This document shows positions 10,763 through 19,858 of a stretch of 64,000 nucleotides of DNA, in pieces. The stretch covers positions 112,186-176,185 of the forward strand of contig NZ_JAAAMG010000004.1 of NCBI RefSeq assembly GCF_010500815.1. Direction: 5' to 3'. The notes beneath the pieces were generated by a model, which was not told where the DNA came from, did no database searches, and saw nothing but the letters and a program-made list of their open reading frames with translations. Origin of the DNA: Jiella pacifica. GTDB taxonomy: Bacteria > Pseudomonadota > Alphaproteobacteria > Rhizobiales > Rhizobiaceae. How positions within the stretch are numbered: position 1 is the stretch's first letter; every line of letters starts with the position of its first letter. The translations under genes and the position numbers were made by a program.

Positions 10763-11977
10763 ATGAACTTTAAGAGCCTTCTTCTCGGCTCCGCTGCGGC
10801 TTTCGTCGCAGTCTCCGGCGCCCGCGCTGCGGACGTCATCGTACCGGTCGCCCCGGAACCCGCTGAATACGTCAAGGTCTGCGACGTCTACGGCACCGGC
10901 TTCTACTACATCCCGGGCACCGAGACCTGCCTGAAGATCGGTGGCTACGTCCGCTACCAGATCACCGCCAACGGCGCCATCAGCGACGACAACGGCAACG
11001 ACTTCCTCATCAACAACGAGGGCGACACCTACCAGGTCGGTTCGCAGGTTCGCGTCCGTCTGAACTTCGACGCTCGTGAAGAGACCGAACTCGGCACCCT
11101 GCGCGCTTTCGCTCGCGTCCAGGCCACCAACCTTGCCGGCTCGAACAACACCTATGCGATGGATCAGGGCTATCTGCAGCTCGGCGGCCTGACCATGGGT
11201 AAGCTCGACAGCCTGTGGGCCGATGACGACGATCTTCTGACGGATACCGACCTCACGGTCGGCGACATCAGCACCAACCAGATCCGCTACACCTACGCAG
11301 CTGACGGCTTCTCGGCTGCGATCGCGATCGATGACGACTCCACGGGCGACTGGATCCCGAACGTCGTCGGCCAGCTGAAGTATGCCGGCGGCTGGGGCTT
11401 CGTCTATCTGGCCGGTTCCTACGCCGAAGACCAGGCCTTCCAGGTCGCAGGGCCGGGTCTCATCGGTGTCGAGCGGGGCAGCGACGATGCCTTCGCTTTG
11501 AAGGCCGGTCTCTCGCTCACGGATCTGATCGCCGCCGACTCCGAGTTGAAGATCGTCGGTAGCTACGCCTTCGACCCGTCCGTCTACTCGCAGATCAACG
11601 TCCTCCGCGGTTTCACCAACACCGTCGGTGCGTACGGCCTGCCGGGCAACGCTGCCTTCAACGGCAGCGACCTGTTCGACACGCTTCCGGTCGAGTGGCA
11701 GGTCGGCGCTGCTTACGCTCAGTCGTTCGGCAAGCTCGGCGTTGCGGTGTCGGGTGCTTACGGAGAGACGTTCGACATCTTCGCCAACACCACCAACATC
11801 GGCAACGGCACGTACTACAAGTTCGTCGGTAACGTCGGCTACGAAGTCACCAAGAACTTCGACGTCCTCGCCGAGGTCGCCTATGCCAACGTCGATTTCG
11901 ACTCGAACATCGCTGGCCTCGACGACAACTCGCTGGATCAGACCACCGGCTTCCTCCGCTTCGTTCGCTCCTTCTAA
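10763..11977 (+). CDS. Omp2b/RopA-type outer-membrane porin
   Basis: A 404-residue alphaproteobacterial porin. A 22-residue signal peptide ends ARAADVIV. The mature protein then has the classic EPAEYVKVCDVYGTGFYYIPGTETCLKIGGYVRYQ start, with the two cysteines of this family. The remainder is alternating beta strands with Asp/Asn-rich loops, closing in FLRFVRSF with a C-terminal phenylalanine suited to barrel insertion. It forms a passive diffusion channel for small hydrophilic solutes. Synonymous codon use is strongly biased to C-ending codons, as expected of a highly expressed protein. A strong terminator follows at once, so it is monocistronic. Confidence 0.95.
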   Translation: MNFKSLLLGSAAAFVAVSGARAADVIVPVAPEPAEYVKVCDVYGTGFYYIPGTETCLKIGGYVRYQITANGAISDDNGNDFLINNEGDTYQVGSQVRVRLNFDAREETELGTLRAFARVQATNLAGSNNTYAMDQGYLQLGGLTMGKLDSLWADDDDLLTDTDLTVGDISTNQIRYTYAADGFSAAIAIDDDSTGDWIPNVVGQLKYAGGWGFVYLAGSYAEDQAFQVAGPGLIGVERGSDDAFALKAGLSLTDLIAADSELKIVGSYAFDPSVYSQINVLRGFTNTVGAYGLPGNAAFNGSDLFDTLPVEWQVGAAYAQSFGKLGVAVSGAYGETFDIFANTTNIGNGTYYKFVGNVGYEVTKNFDVLAEVAYANVDFDSNIAGLDDNSLDQTTGFLRFVRSF

Positions 11978-12004
11978 TCGAAGCAGCATCTGAGCAAGAC
12001 TTGA

Positions 12005-12045
12005 CGAAGGGCCCGGCGCGCAGCGCCGGGCCCTTCGCTTTTTTT
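12005..12045 (+). terminator. Rho-independent terminator of the porin gene
   Basis: A perfect 15-bp stem (12005-12019 pairing with 12023-12037) with a 3-base loop is followed by seven T residues. It begins 28 bases after the porin stop codon. This is the clearest intrinsic terminator in the window. Confidence 0.95.
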
Positions 12046-12498
12046 GCGCGGTCCGCCCGTGCGTCCCATCAAAAAGGGCCCATGCGGGAGGCGCGCGGTC
12101 GACCGGCCAACCCGCGTGGAAACCGTCGGTCATTGGTGGAATGGATGTTCGGGCAGCACGGCGGAATCGCCGGCCTGTCTTTCCTCCCGTCCCGCCTCTC
12201 CGCGGCTCGTTCCGTCGACGACTGGCCTCGGTCACATACGCCGACGCCGCCCGGAACGCCGATCGATCCGAGCGACATCGAATCGCGGCGCATTCATGCG
12301 CTCGGCAGATGGAGAGTCGGCGCAGTGACCGCCGGATATGTGTCGCTTGTGGGGAGCGTCGACCTGCCTGCAGGAGACCGGCCACGCTGCAGGAGACCGA
12401 GGCGCGAAGACGCTCCGGCAACCGACGGCCCCTGCAGATCCAAATGCCGAAGAGTCTTCAGGCCGTGCGGAAGCAGGACTTCGGCCGTTGGAGGCCGA
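12046..12498. other. Intergenic stretch between porin terminator and glk
   Basis: These 453 bases separate the porin terminator from the 3' end of the opposing glucokinase gene. A plus-strand frame spanning it starts inside the terminator and has an arginine/serine-rich, non-protein-like composition, so it is not called. A direct repeat of CTGCAGGAGACCG-type sequence occurs near 12367 and 12387. Nothing else is recognised. Confidence 0.45.
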
Positions 12499-13524
12499 TC
12501 ATCCCACCCAGTGGCGGCCGGTCGTCTCCAGTCCGAAGAAGCGCGGCGTGCGGGCGAAGGTGGCGAGACCTGAGAGCGCCGCGAGCGGCTCGGTCACCAC
12601 GTAGAGCGGGATCTCGCGCATCAGCTCGGTGTGCGGCGCCTTGTCTTCGAAGGCGGCGCGGACGTGATCCTTCTTGATCACCGGGATCAGCCGCTGGAAG
12701 ATGCCGCCACCGATGAAGACGCCGCCGCGCGCCATGAAGATGAGCGCGATGTCGCCGGCGATGCGGCCGAGATAGGTGGCGAAGAGATCGACCGCTTCCC
12801 CGGCTTCGGCGTCCATGCGGTTGATCGCCGCCTCGGTGATCGACTGCGGCGTGTCGAGCGAAGGCTCGACGTCCTTCACCGCGCAGATCGCCCGATACAG
12901 ATTGATCAGGCCGCGGCCGCACAGGATCTGCTCTCCCGAGACCCGCCCTTCGATGGTAGCGAGATGGGGCCAGATCGCATAGTCGCGGGCCGTGCGCGGC
13001 CCCATGTCGATGTGCCCGCCTTCGCCTGCCACCGGGATCCACATGTTGCGGGCCCGCACGAGGCCGGCGACACCGAGGCCGGTGCCCGGACCGAGCACGG
13101 CGCGGCTCGCGCCCTCACGGATGACGCCGCCGCCGATCTGGGTGCGGGCGTTCTCCCTCAGGGCGGAGATTGCCAGTGCCTGGGCCTCGAAGTCGTTGAG
13201 GACGATGATCTCGGAAATACCCAGGCCTTCGATCATCCCCTTCGGGCGGACCACCCAGGGACAGTTGGTCAGGTCGATTTCGTCGCCGTCGATCGGGCCG
13301 GCGACGGCCAGCACCGCTGATTTCGGCTGCAGCGACGTCTTGTCGAGGACGCTCGTCTGGATCGCCTCGTCGATGTTCTCGAAGTCGGCGGTCTGGACGA
13401 CCGGAAACATCTTCGGCTCGGCATAGGCGTCGACGATGATGGCGAATCGGGCGTTCGTCCCGCCGATGTCGCCGATCAGGACCGGAAATTTCAAGGGGTC
13501 GCCGCCGTCGCGTGTCGATGCCAT
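12499..13524 (-). CDS. glk: Glucokinase
   Basis: Glucokinase phosphorylates glucose with ATP to glucose-6-phosphate, feeding the Entner-Doudoroff and pentose phosphate routes. The protein has 341 residues, standard for the proteobacterial Glk family. It has the N-terminal phosphate-binding motif [13 protein letters not shown], the catalytic aspartate context LNDFEAQA, the ATP-binding [12 protein letters not shown], the substrate segment [12 protein letters not shown] and the C-terminal [13 protein letters not shown]. It is cytoplasmic. No other sugar genes are adjacent, and it lies tail-to-tail with the porin unit. The start at 13524 allows a short leader ([16 protein letters not shown]) typical of rhizobial Glk. 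Confidence 0.95.
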   Translation of the reverse strand: MASTRDGGDPLKFPVLIGDIGGTNARFAIIVDAYAEPKMFPVVQTADFENIDEAIQTSVLDKTSLQPKSAVLAVAGPIDGDEIDLTNCPWVVRPKGMIEGLGISEIIVLNDFEAQALAISALRENARTQIGGGVIREGASRAVLGPGTGLGVAGLVRARNMWIPVAGEGGHIDMGPRTARDYAIWPHLATIEGRVSGEQILCGRGLINLYRAICAVKDVEPSLDTPQSITEAAINRMDAEAGEAVDLFATYLGRIAGDIALIFMARGGVFIGGGIFQRLIPVIKKDHVRAAFEDKAPHTELMREIPLYVVTEPLAALSGLATFARTPRFFGLETTGRHWVG

Positions 13525-13674
13525 CTGATGCCCGCCGCTTCAATCGATTCGCATGGCGTTGAGATAGGCCATCAATGCCGCGAAGGCAAAGTCGAAGCGT
13601 CGCGGTGGCGGCCTTCGATCGAAACGAGGGCCGGGGGATTTCGGCGTGAGCGGGCGGCCGCGCCTCGGCCAGCC

Positions 13675-14670
13675 TCAGCGCAACGGGCGCGACGTCGGGA
13701 TCGGCACCTGCGGCGCTGCAGGCGCATAGGCATCGGCATAGCCTCCGCCTGCCGGGGTTGCGGAGCTGCTGTCGGCGGCGACGGCCTCGCCCTTGTCCGG
13801 GGCGGAGAGGACCGGGCGGCAGGCCGCGGGCATGCCGGCAAGCGTCAGCGGGGGTTTCGGCTTCGGCGGCTTGGCGCCCGGCGGCGGCGGTTGGAGCGCC
13901 ACGTCGAACCACCAGTCCAGCTCGTCGCAGCCGTCGCCGCGCCCCACCGCCTGCTGCGGCTTGCAGCCGGGAGAGCCGGGCTGGCAGAACAGCCGAACGT
14001 GGAAATGTTCGTCATGGCCGTAGAGCGGCCTGACCTTGGAAAGCCAGCCGCGGTCGCGGCCCGCCGTCTCGCAGAGCTTCTTCTTGATGCCAGGATTGAC
14101 GAAGACCCGCTGCACCTCGGGTTGTTCGGAGGCCAGCCTGATCAGATCGCGGTAATTGTCGTCCCAGATCCGGTCGTCGACGCTGAAGGTGCCTTTCCTC
14201 AGGACCGAGCGGAACGGATAGGTCTCGCGCTGTTCGACCGTGAGGCGGGGCGAGGGCATCGGCCGCAGCCAGACGTCGAAGTCGAGCCCGACCTGATGGG
14301 AGGCGTGGCCTGACGCCATCGGGCCGCCGCGCGGCTGGGAGATGTCGCCGACGAGAAGGCCGGGCCAGATGCCGGCCCGCGCCGCCTGCCCGGCGAGGCG
14401 CTGGATCAGGCCGACGGCGGCGGGCTGGCCATAGCGCCGGTTGCGGGAAAGCCGCATCACCTGCCAGTTCGGGCCGTCCGGGCGAAGCTCGGCGGCGCCG
14501 GCCATGCAGCCGTTGGAGTAAAAGCCGATGCTCTGCGGTGCACCTGCCGAGGGCTGGCGTTCGGCCGAAAACAGAAGCTTCGCTGGCGTTTCGGCGTGGG
14601 CCAATCCGGCGGCGAGCGGGTTGGCGAGGAGGGCGGCGCCGCAGGCGAGAAGAAGCGTTCGAAGTTTCAT
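13675..14670 (-). CDS. mepA: Penicillin-insensitive murein endopeptidase
   Basis: MepA is a periplasmic zinc LAS-type endopeptidase that cuts D-Ala-meso-DAP cross-links in peptidoglycan. The 331-residue product has a signal peptide ending about AGLAHA, residues 1-26. The zinc and catalytic motifs are present: SGHASHQVGLDFD with H125 and D132 and neighbouring H122, and GHDEHFHVRLFC with H222/H224. After this a cysteine-bearing segment and a proline-rich tail of about 60 residues (PPPPGAKPPKPKP) may extend to the wall or be flexible. The gene stands alone, divergent from the GST gene. Confidence 0.93.
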   Translation of the reverse strand: MKLRTLLLACGAALLANPLAAGLAHAETPAKLLFSAERQPSAGAPQSIGFYSNGCMAGAAELRPDGPNWQVMRLSRNRRYGQPAAVGLIQRLAGQAARAGIWPGLLVGDISQPRGGPMASGHASHQVGLDFDVWLRPMPSPRLTVEQRETYPFRSVLRKGTFSVDDRIWDDNYRDLIRLASEQPEVQRVFVNPGIKKKLCETAGRDRGWLSKVRPLYGHDEHFHVRLFCQPGSPGCKPQQAVGRGDGCDELDWWFDVALQPPPPGAKPPKPKPPLTLAGMPAACRPVLSAPDKGEAVAADSSSATPAGGGYADAYAPAAPQVPIPTSRPLR

Positions 14671-14903
14671 CGCATTCCCTTAAGCGCCGCGCTTTCGCGC
14701 GCCGAATGCCTCGGCGCCCGCAGGCGAGGACGAAATCTAGTCCGGCCCGGTGACGCGAGGCTTGCGCGGGGCGCTCAGATTCGCGGCCACGGCGATATGA
14801 CCGACGAATGGTCTGAAAATGCGACGGGCCCTCATCATCGGTCGGTCGCGACCTATCATCCCCTGGGAAATCGACCGCTCAACCGAAAGGACGAGGCACG
14901 ATC

Positions 14904-15635
14904 ATGACCTACGATCTCTACTACTGGCCCTCCGTCCCGGGACGCGGCGAATATGTTCGTCTCGTTCTCGAAGCCGCCGGGGCCGATTACCGCGACGTCG
15001 CCCGCCTCGATGCGTCGGAGGGCGGCGGAATCGAAGCGATGTTCGCCTTCATCGAGGGCAAGCGCGGCGCGCTTCTGCCCTTCGCGCCGCCGTTTCTCGT
15101 CGCCGGAGAGATCGTCCTGTCGCAGGCCCCGGTGATCGCCGCCTTTCTCGGCGAGCGCCATGGCCTTGCGCCGGAAGGCGAGGCCGATGTCCTGTTCGCC
15201 CGGGCGATCGCAGCGACGACGGCCGATTTCGTCGCAGAGGCCCACGACACCCACCATCCGGTCGGCGTTTCGCTCTATTACGGCGACCAGAAGGCGGAGG
15301 CGGCGCGCCGGGCAGAGGATTTCCGGAGCGGGCGGATGCCGAAATTTCTCGGCTGGTACGAGGCCCTCCTCGCCGCCAATCCGGCCGGGCACAGCTGGCT
15401 GGTCGGTGACCGGATGACCTATGCCGATCTCGGCCTGTTCCAGACGGTCGAGGGCCTGAGATACGCCTTCCCCCGCCGCATGCGGAGCTTGTCCGAATCG
15501 ATTCCGCTGGTCGAAGCCTTGTGCAAACGCGTCGCATCGAGCGAGCGCATCGCCATTTATCTGGCGAGCGATCGCCGCCTCGCCTTCAACGAAGACGGCA
15601 TCTTCCGGAATTATCCCGAGCTCGACGGCGAGTGA
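14904..15635 (+). CDS. Glutathione S-transferase family protein
   Basis: This 243-residue protein has the thioredoxin-like N-terminal domain of the GST fold (YDLYYWPSVPGRGEYVRLVLEAAG), in which a tyrosine in the first strand and the PGRGE segment resemble sigma/mu-like classes. A helical C-terminal domain contains SWLVGDRMTYADLGLFQTVEGLRYAF, a standard GST N-capping box. It would conjugate or reduce small electrophiles with glutathione in the cytoplasm. The physiological substrate cannot be read from sequence. AAAGGACGAGG upstream serves as ribosome-binding site. It is convergent with the Bat operon. Confidence 0.85.
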   Translation: MTYDLYYWPSVPGRGEYVRLVLEAAGADYRDVARLDASEGGGIEAMFAFIEGKRGALLPFAPPFLVAGEIVLSQAPVIAAFLGERHGLAPEGEADVLFARAIAATTADFVAEAHDTHHPVGVSLYYGDQKAEAARRAEDFRSGRMPKFLGWYEALLAANPAGHSWLVGDRMTYADLGLFQTVEGLRYAFPRRMRSLSESIPLVEALCKRVASSERIAIYLASDRRLAFNEDGIFRNYPELDGE

Positions 15636-15654
15636 ACCGAAGTCAGGCGCGTGA

Positions 15655-16902
15655 TCAGCCTCGCGGCCTTGCCGCAATGCCCCGACCCCGCTGCCACGCG
15701 TCGATCTCGTTCGCCGCCTCAGCTCGGTGAAACACCTCTCGCAGCCGGCGGTCGAGGCTGTGCAGATCCATGACCTGCACCGGCGCGCCGCGAAACAGCG
15801 CCGCGTCGATGGCGGCGAGTTCTTGCTCCGGTGCATGGCCGTGCCGGGACAGGCGCTTCGCGGCGATGCGGCGATAGGCCCTGACGTCGCCGCGGATGCG
15901 GGCAGCGCGCATCGCGAGGGCGTCGCGCTCGGGGAGCCACCGGCGAAGCCGCGCCAGGATCTCGCGCGCGGGCAACGGCCGGCGGCGATGAAGCGCGGCG
16001 CCGACCGGCAGGAGAAGGCCGAGGGCGAGCGGCAGCAGCCAGTTCTCCAGGCGCGTCCGCGCGGCCGACCCTTCTGGCGCGGTGATCGTCGCATAGGCGA
16101 ATCGGCGTGACTTCATCACGAGGTCGCGCATCTCCCGGCTTTGCGTGTCGAACCAGGGGATGTGATAGGCCGGCAGCCGGCCGGGTTCGGACCGCGAAGG
16201 CCGCATCCGCCATTGCCACTGCACCGTGCCGACCGGGCCGTCGCGGGTGATCTCGGTGGTGCGGATTTCCGGCGCGATGAAGGCGATCAGCCAGGGCGCG
16301 ACGACCTTCGGCGGCGGCGGCAGCGCGGCTGCGGTCTGGCCGACGGCGGTGATCGTCACCGTCCGCGTCGCCGTCGCGCCGTCGGCAAGCCGCGCCGTGT
16401 CCATGTCCCAGTGGTCGTCGATGGTGACGTTCTTCGCCGGCAGCCACCAGCCGCCATCCGTCGCGGGCTTCGGCTTCACGGTGAGATCGAGGGCGTTCGA
16501 GGCGACGATCGTCTCGCTGCGTCGTCCGCTGCCGTCGTCGAGGGTGAGGCGATGGCGGAACGGCCCGATGGCGAGCGTGCCCGGCTTCTGCGGATAGAGC
16601 GCCAGCTTGCGCTCGACGGTGGTGTATTCGCGGCCGTTCTTGCGGCTCTTCGACCAGACGTCGCGGCCGAGCTGCAGCCAGGTGAAGTTCGCAAGCTCGA
16701 TCCCCTCGAAGCGCTCCAGCGTGATGAAGGCGTCGTAGTCGCCGCGCAGCGTCAGGAGCACCATTTCGCCGACATAGGGCTCGAGGCTGTCGGCCTCGAT
16801 CGTCGCCTCGAGGGTGAGATCGGGTTCGGCGGCATCTGCGGACGTCGCCGCGCCAAAGGCGAGAAATAGCCCGAAGAGGACGGCGATCAGCTTGCCTACC
16901 AT
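15655..16902 (-). CDS. BatD-like oxygen-tolerance membrane protein
   Basis: This 415-residue protein has a signal peptide (MVGKLIAVLFGLFLAFGAATSADAAEP), a periplasmic beta-rich region of about 280 residues, one membrane helix (LENWLLPLALGLLLPVGAALHRRR) and a cytoplasmic helical tail. This is the BatD architecture. Bat proteins form a membrane complex linked with a MoxR chaperone ATPase and are tied to aerotolerance and envelope stress in Bacteroides, Leptospira and Francisella. It is the last gene of the operon and overlaps the preceding TPR gene by 7 bases. Specific function here is inferred from operon context. Confidence 0.8.
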   Translation of the reverse strand: MVGKLIAVLFGLFLAFGAATSADAAEPDLTLEATIEADSLEPYVGEMVLLTLRGDYDAFITLERFEGIELANFTWLQLGRDVWSKSRKNGREYTTVERKLALYPQKPGTLAIGPFRHRLTLDDGSGRRSETIVASNALDLTVKPKPATDGGWWLPAKNVTIDDHWDMDTARLADGATATRTVTITAVGQTAAALPPPPKVVAPWLIAFIAPEIRTTEITRDGPVGTVQWQWRMRPSRSEPGRLPAYHIPWFDTQSREMRDLVMKSRRFAYATITAPEGSAARTRLENWLLPLALGLLLPVGAALHRRRPLPAREILARLRRWLPERDALAMRAARIRGDVRAYRRIAAKRLSRHGHAPEQELAAIDAALFRGAPVQVMDLHSLDRRLREVFHRAEAANEIDAWQRGRGIAARPRG

Positions 16903-17552
16903 GCGGTATCCTCCGGGGGATTGGCGAGGCCGAGATCCTGACGGCGCTGGTACTCGGCCTTGATCCGGCGCTTCAGATAAAGCGCCGGCTCGTCCTCCAG
17001 CGTCGCCAGCCAACCTTCCGTCGCCGTGGTCATGCTCTTCACCCGCGGATCGAGGATGCTGAGCTGGATGGCGACGCTCTTCGCCTGGATCAGGTCGCGT
17101 TCCGAGGCGCCCGCATCCGACGGACCGTCGGCCATGGCATTGGCGGCGACACCGTCGATTTCGTTGGATTCGCCAATGACATCCGGCACCAGCCTGGCGA
17201 CGAGATCGCGGTTGAACCGGGCGTCGACATCGGACGGATCGACGAAGAGGACGGCGTCGAAATAGGCGACGGCCAGGGCGTATTTCCCGGTGGCGGCGAG
17301 CGACAGGCCGCGGTCGTAGGTGGCGCGGCGTCCGGCCGCGGCGAAAGCTGCGTCGGCAGCATCATATTCGCCGCTCTCGTAGAGCGCGACGCCTTTCGCA
17401 TGGGGGTCGGTCAACAGCGGCAGGGCGAGGCGGGGCAGGCCGCCGGCCAGCGCCAGTCTGCCGAAGGCTGCAGGGCCAGCGACGAGCGCCGCGGCACCAG
17501 CCGCGACGATGCAGACCAGCGAGAGGGCGATCCGGGGTGACGCGCGGTCCAT
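16896..17552 (-). CDS. TPR protein in the Bat operon (BatC-like)
   Basis: A 218-residue protein with an N-terminal membrane anchor or signal (RIALSLVCIVAAGAAALVAGPAAFGRL) and then TPR-type helices: GVALYESGEYDAADAAFAAAG, ATYDRGLSLAATGKYALAVAYFDAVLFVDPSDVDARFNR. The C-terminal part holds a short acidic stretch and a KRRIKAEYQRR segment. BatC-like TPR proteins provide the protein-interaction subunit of the Bat complex. It starts one base after the preceding VWA gene's stop codon and overlaps batD, so all are translationally coupled. Confidence 0.78.
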   Translation of the reverse strand: MDRASPRIALSLVCIVAAGAAALVAGPAAFGRLALAGGLPRLALPLLTDPHAKGVALYESGEYDAADAAFAAAGRRATYDRGLSLAATGKYALAVAYFDAVLFVDPSDVDARFNRDLVARLVPDVIGESNEIDGVAANAMADGPSDAGASERDLIQAKSVAIQLSILDPRVKSMTTATEGWLATLEDEPALYLKRRIKAEYQRRQDLGLANPPEDTAW

Positions 17553-17553
17553 G

Positions 17554-18480
17554 TCAATGCGCCTTACGGAAGAGAAGCAGCGCCGGGATCAGCGCCAGGA
17601 CGAGAAGATAGCGGCCGAAATCGGCGAAGAAGAGGGCGGCGGTGTCGCCTTTTGCCAGATCGCTCGCCGCTCGTCCGCCGATCGCGTCGGCGAGCGCGGC
17701 AGGATCGCGCGCCTCGCCGAAGCTGCCTGCGCCCTCGCCGGTCAGCCGTTCGAGGCTCTGAGCGTCCGGCGGCGGCATGTCGCCGCTCTTGGCCGACGGA
17801 CGCACCAGAAACGCGTCGACATGGATGCCGCGCCCGGCGAGATCGCGCGCCGTCTCAAATGCCTCCGGAGCCAGATTGTCGCCGTCGGTGACGAGAACGA
17901 CGTCGCCCTTCAGGACGTTCGCCTCGCGGAACATTCGGCTGGCCAGCGCCAGCGCCCGATCGGTTCGCGATCCGGGATTGGGCACGACCTCGCCGTCGAA
18001 GAGGGCGATCAGCGGCGAGAGGGCGGTGGCGTCGGAGGTGAAGGCGCTGGCGACATAGGCTTCCCCGGCATAGACGATCATCGCCACCGGCCGCCCCGCC
18101 GCCCGTTGCAGGACGAGCTGTGCGGCGGCCTGGGCATCGGCGAGGCCCTCGCCCTCGACGATCGAGCGGGAGAGGTCGATGGCGACGACGATGCCGTCGA
18201 GATTGCGGAAAGTCTCCGGATCCTCGATGCGCCGGGCCGGGCCGGACAGGGCCAGGGCGATCAGCGCGGCGATGGCGATCGGGACGACGAGGCGGCGGCC
18301 GCGGCCGGGCACGACCCGGCCGAAGCGCTCCATCGCCCGCATCAGCACCGGATCGACCGCCCGTTCCCAGGCGCCGAGGCCGCGGGCGCGCCGGAGCGCC
18401 ACGAAGGCGAGAAGGGCGATCGCCGGCAAGGCGAGGAGCCAAGAGGGGCGCAGCAGGACGAGGGAGCCGATCTCCGCCAT
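17554..18480 (-). CDS. VWA-domain membrane protein (BatB-like)
   Basis: A 308-residue von Willebrand factor A protein held between N-terminal helices (LLALPAIALLAFVALRR; VVPIAIAALIALALSGPARR) and a C-terminal helix (YLLVLALIPALLLFRKAH). The MIDAS metal site is seen as VVAIDLSRSIVEGE (DxSxS) with a later VLVTDGDN. Its start shares one base with the stop of the preceding VWA gene (TGATG), so translation is coupled. VWA subunits are probable clients of the MoxR ATPase of this operon. Confidence 0.82.
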   Translation of the reverse strand: MAEIGSLVLLRPSWLLALPAIALLAFVALRRARGLGAWERAVDPVLMRAMERFGRVVPGRGRRLVVPIAIAALIALALSGPARRIEDPETFRNLDGIVVAIDLSRSIVEGEGLADAQAAAQLVLQRAAGRPVAMIVYAGEAYVASAFTSDATALSPLIALFDGEVVPNPGSRTDRALALASRMFREANVLKGDVVLVTDGDNLAPEAFETARDLAGRGIHVDAFLVRPSAKSGDMPPPDAQSLERLTGEGAGSFGEARDPAALADAIGGRAASDLAKGDTAALFFADFGRYLLVLALIPALLLFRKAH

Positions 18481-19433
18481 CACAGCGCCCTGCGGCTGAC
18501 GACGAGGAAGATCGAGCAGGCGAAGGCGAGCATCGCCGGATAGATCCAGAAATCCTGGCGCACCGTCGCCGGCGGCCGGTCGAGGCCGCTCGCCTCCAGC
18601 CGGTCGATCGCCGCCGTGACCGTTTCGAGATCGGCGGTGGTCCTGACGCGGAAGCTGCTGCCGCCGCTGGTCTCGGCGATTTCCCGCAATGTCTTGGCGT
18701 CCACGGCGTCGGGATCGTTCGGGCGGGTCTCCTGGTCTTCCGGGCCGAGGGCGATGGTATAGACGGTGACGCCGAGCCGTTTCGCCAGGCCTGCCACCTC
18801 GGCCGGCAGGACGTTGCCGGAGGTGTCGGCGCCGTCCGACAAGAGCACGACGACCCGCGAGCGGGCCTCGCTCGTTTCGAGGCGCTTGAGGGCGACGCCG
18901 AGCCCGCCACCGATGGCCGTCGAGCGGCCGGAAATGCCGATCACCGCCTCGTCGATCGCTCGCGCCACGGCGGCGACGTCGAAGGTCAGCGGCGCCGCGA
19001 CATAGGCCCTCTCGGCAAACAGGACGAGGCCGACCCGGTCGCCGGCGCGCCCGGCGACGAAGCGCCTGCCCACCGTCTTCACCGCATCGAGCCGCGTGAC
19101 GGTCTCGCCGTCGAGGGTAAAGTCCGTCTGCTCCATCGAGCCGGAGAGGTCGATCGCGAGAACGAGGTCGCGCCCGGAAACCGGCAGGGCCTCGACCGGG
19201 GAAAGCCGCTCCGGCCCGGCGAGCGCTGTGACGAGCGCCAGCCACAGGAGGATTGGGATGGCCCGCTGCGCCCGCACCGAGACGCCGTCCCGCGCTTCGC
19301 CGGGGAGCGAGCGGCCGATGCTTTCCGGCAGGACGAGCGCGCCCGTCACCGCCTCGCGCCCCGACAGGAGCTGCATGGCGACGAGCGGCAGCGGCAGGAG
19401 CAGGAATGCGAGCGGCATGGCAAAGCCGATCAT
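18480..19433 (-). CDS. VWA-domain membrane protein (BatA-like)
   Basis: A 317-residue VWA protein with two N-terminal helices (MPLAFLLLPLPLVAMQLL; AIPILLWLALVTALAG), a VWA domain with MIDAS motif VLAIDLSGSMEQTD and VVLLSDGADTSG, and a final helix (AMLAFACSIFLVVSRR). The canonical MIDAS residues are intact, so metal-dependent ligand binding is plausible. Together with the next gene it forms the usual BatA/BatB pair. The DUF4381 gene ahead of it overlaps its start by 4 bases. Confidence 0.84.
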   Translation of the reverse strand: MIGFAMPLAFLLLPLPLVAMQLLSGREAVTGALVLPESIGRSLPGEARDGVSVRAQRAIPILLWLALVTALAGPERLSPVEALPVSGRDLVLAIDLSGSMEQTDFTLDGETVTRLDAVKTVGRRFVAGRAGDRVGLVLFAERAYVAAPLTFDVAAVARAIDEAVIGISGRSTAIGGGLGVALKRLETSEARSRVVVLLSDGADTSGNVLPAEVAGLAKRLGVTVYTIALGPEDQETRPNDPDAVDAKTLREIAETSGGSSFRVRTTADLETVTAAIDRLEASGLDRPPATVRQDFWIYPAMLAFACSIFLVVSRRAL

Positions 19434-19858
19434 CGCCTTTCCCCCTTGCCGATGGCGCCGAGAATTGCGGCGTCCAGCGCGTCCGAATCGAGGGCCGGGT
19501 GCGGCCGGTATAGCTCGGCGTCGATGCCGGCGCGGATCGCGGCGAGCCGCGCGTAAGCCAGCTCTCCCCGCTTGCCCTTGGCCTCGGCGTCGCGCTTCAG
19601 GGCTGCGACGATCGCCGCCTGCCTGACGAAGCGCTCCGCCGGCGAAAGACCGCGCGCGGTGTCGAGCCCGTCCTTGGCCTCGGCTGCGAGCGAGCGCCGC
19701 GGAGCGGTCAGTGCCCTCAGCATGAGCGCCAGGACGAGGCCGGCGAGGAGGGCCAGCGAGAAGATCGCCAGCGCGCCGTGCCAGTCGAAAGCATCGAAGC
19801 CCGGCGGCAGACGCACCGGCCGGAGCTGCTCGACGAGGTCCGGATCAGCGGCGGCCAT
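19430..19858 (-). CDS. DUF4381 membrane protein of the MoxR/Bat operon
   Basis: This 142-residue protein has a short periplasmic or cytoplasmic lead, one membrane helix (GALAIFSLALLAGLVLALMLRAL) and a cytoplasmic helical domain. Size, layout and position between DUF58 and the first VWA gene identify it as DUF4381, a small membrane subunit found only in MoxR/VWA operons. The ATG at 19858 overlaps the end of the DUF58 gene by 14 bases. The molecular role is unknown. Confidence 0.78.
   Translation of the reverse strand: MAAADPDLVEQLRPVRLPPGFDAFDWHGALAIFSLALLAGLVLALMLRALTAPRRSLAAEAKDGLDTARGLSPAERFVRQAAIVAALKRDAEAKGKRGELAYARLAAIRAGIDAELYRPHPALDSDALDAAILGAIGKGERR

Noticed and set aside
12001-12573. 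A plus-strand frame of 190 codons after the porin
   Set aside because: It begins inside the porin terminator, has no ribosome-binding site and is Arg/Ser-rich without domain similarity.
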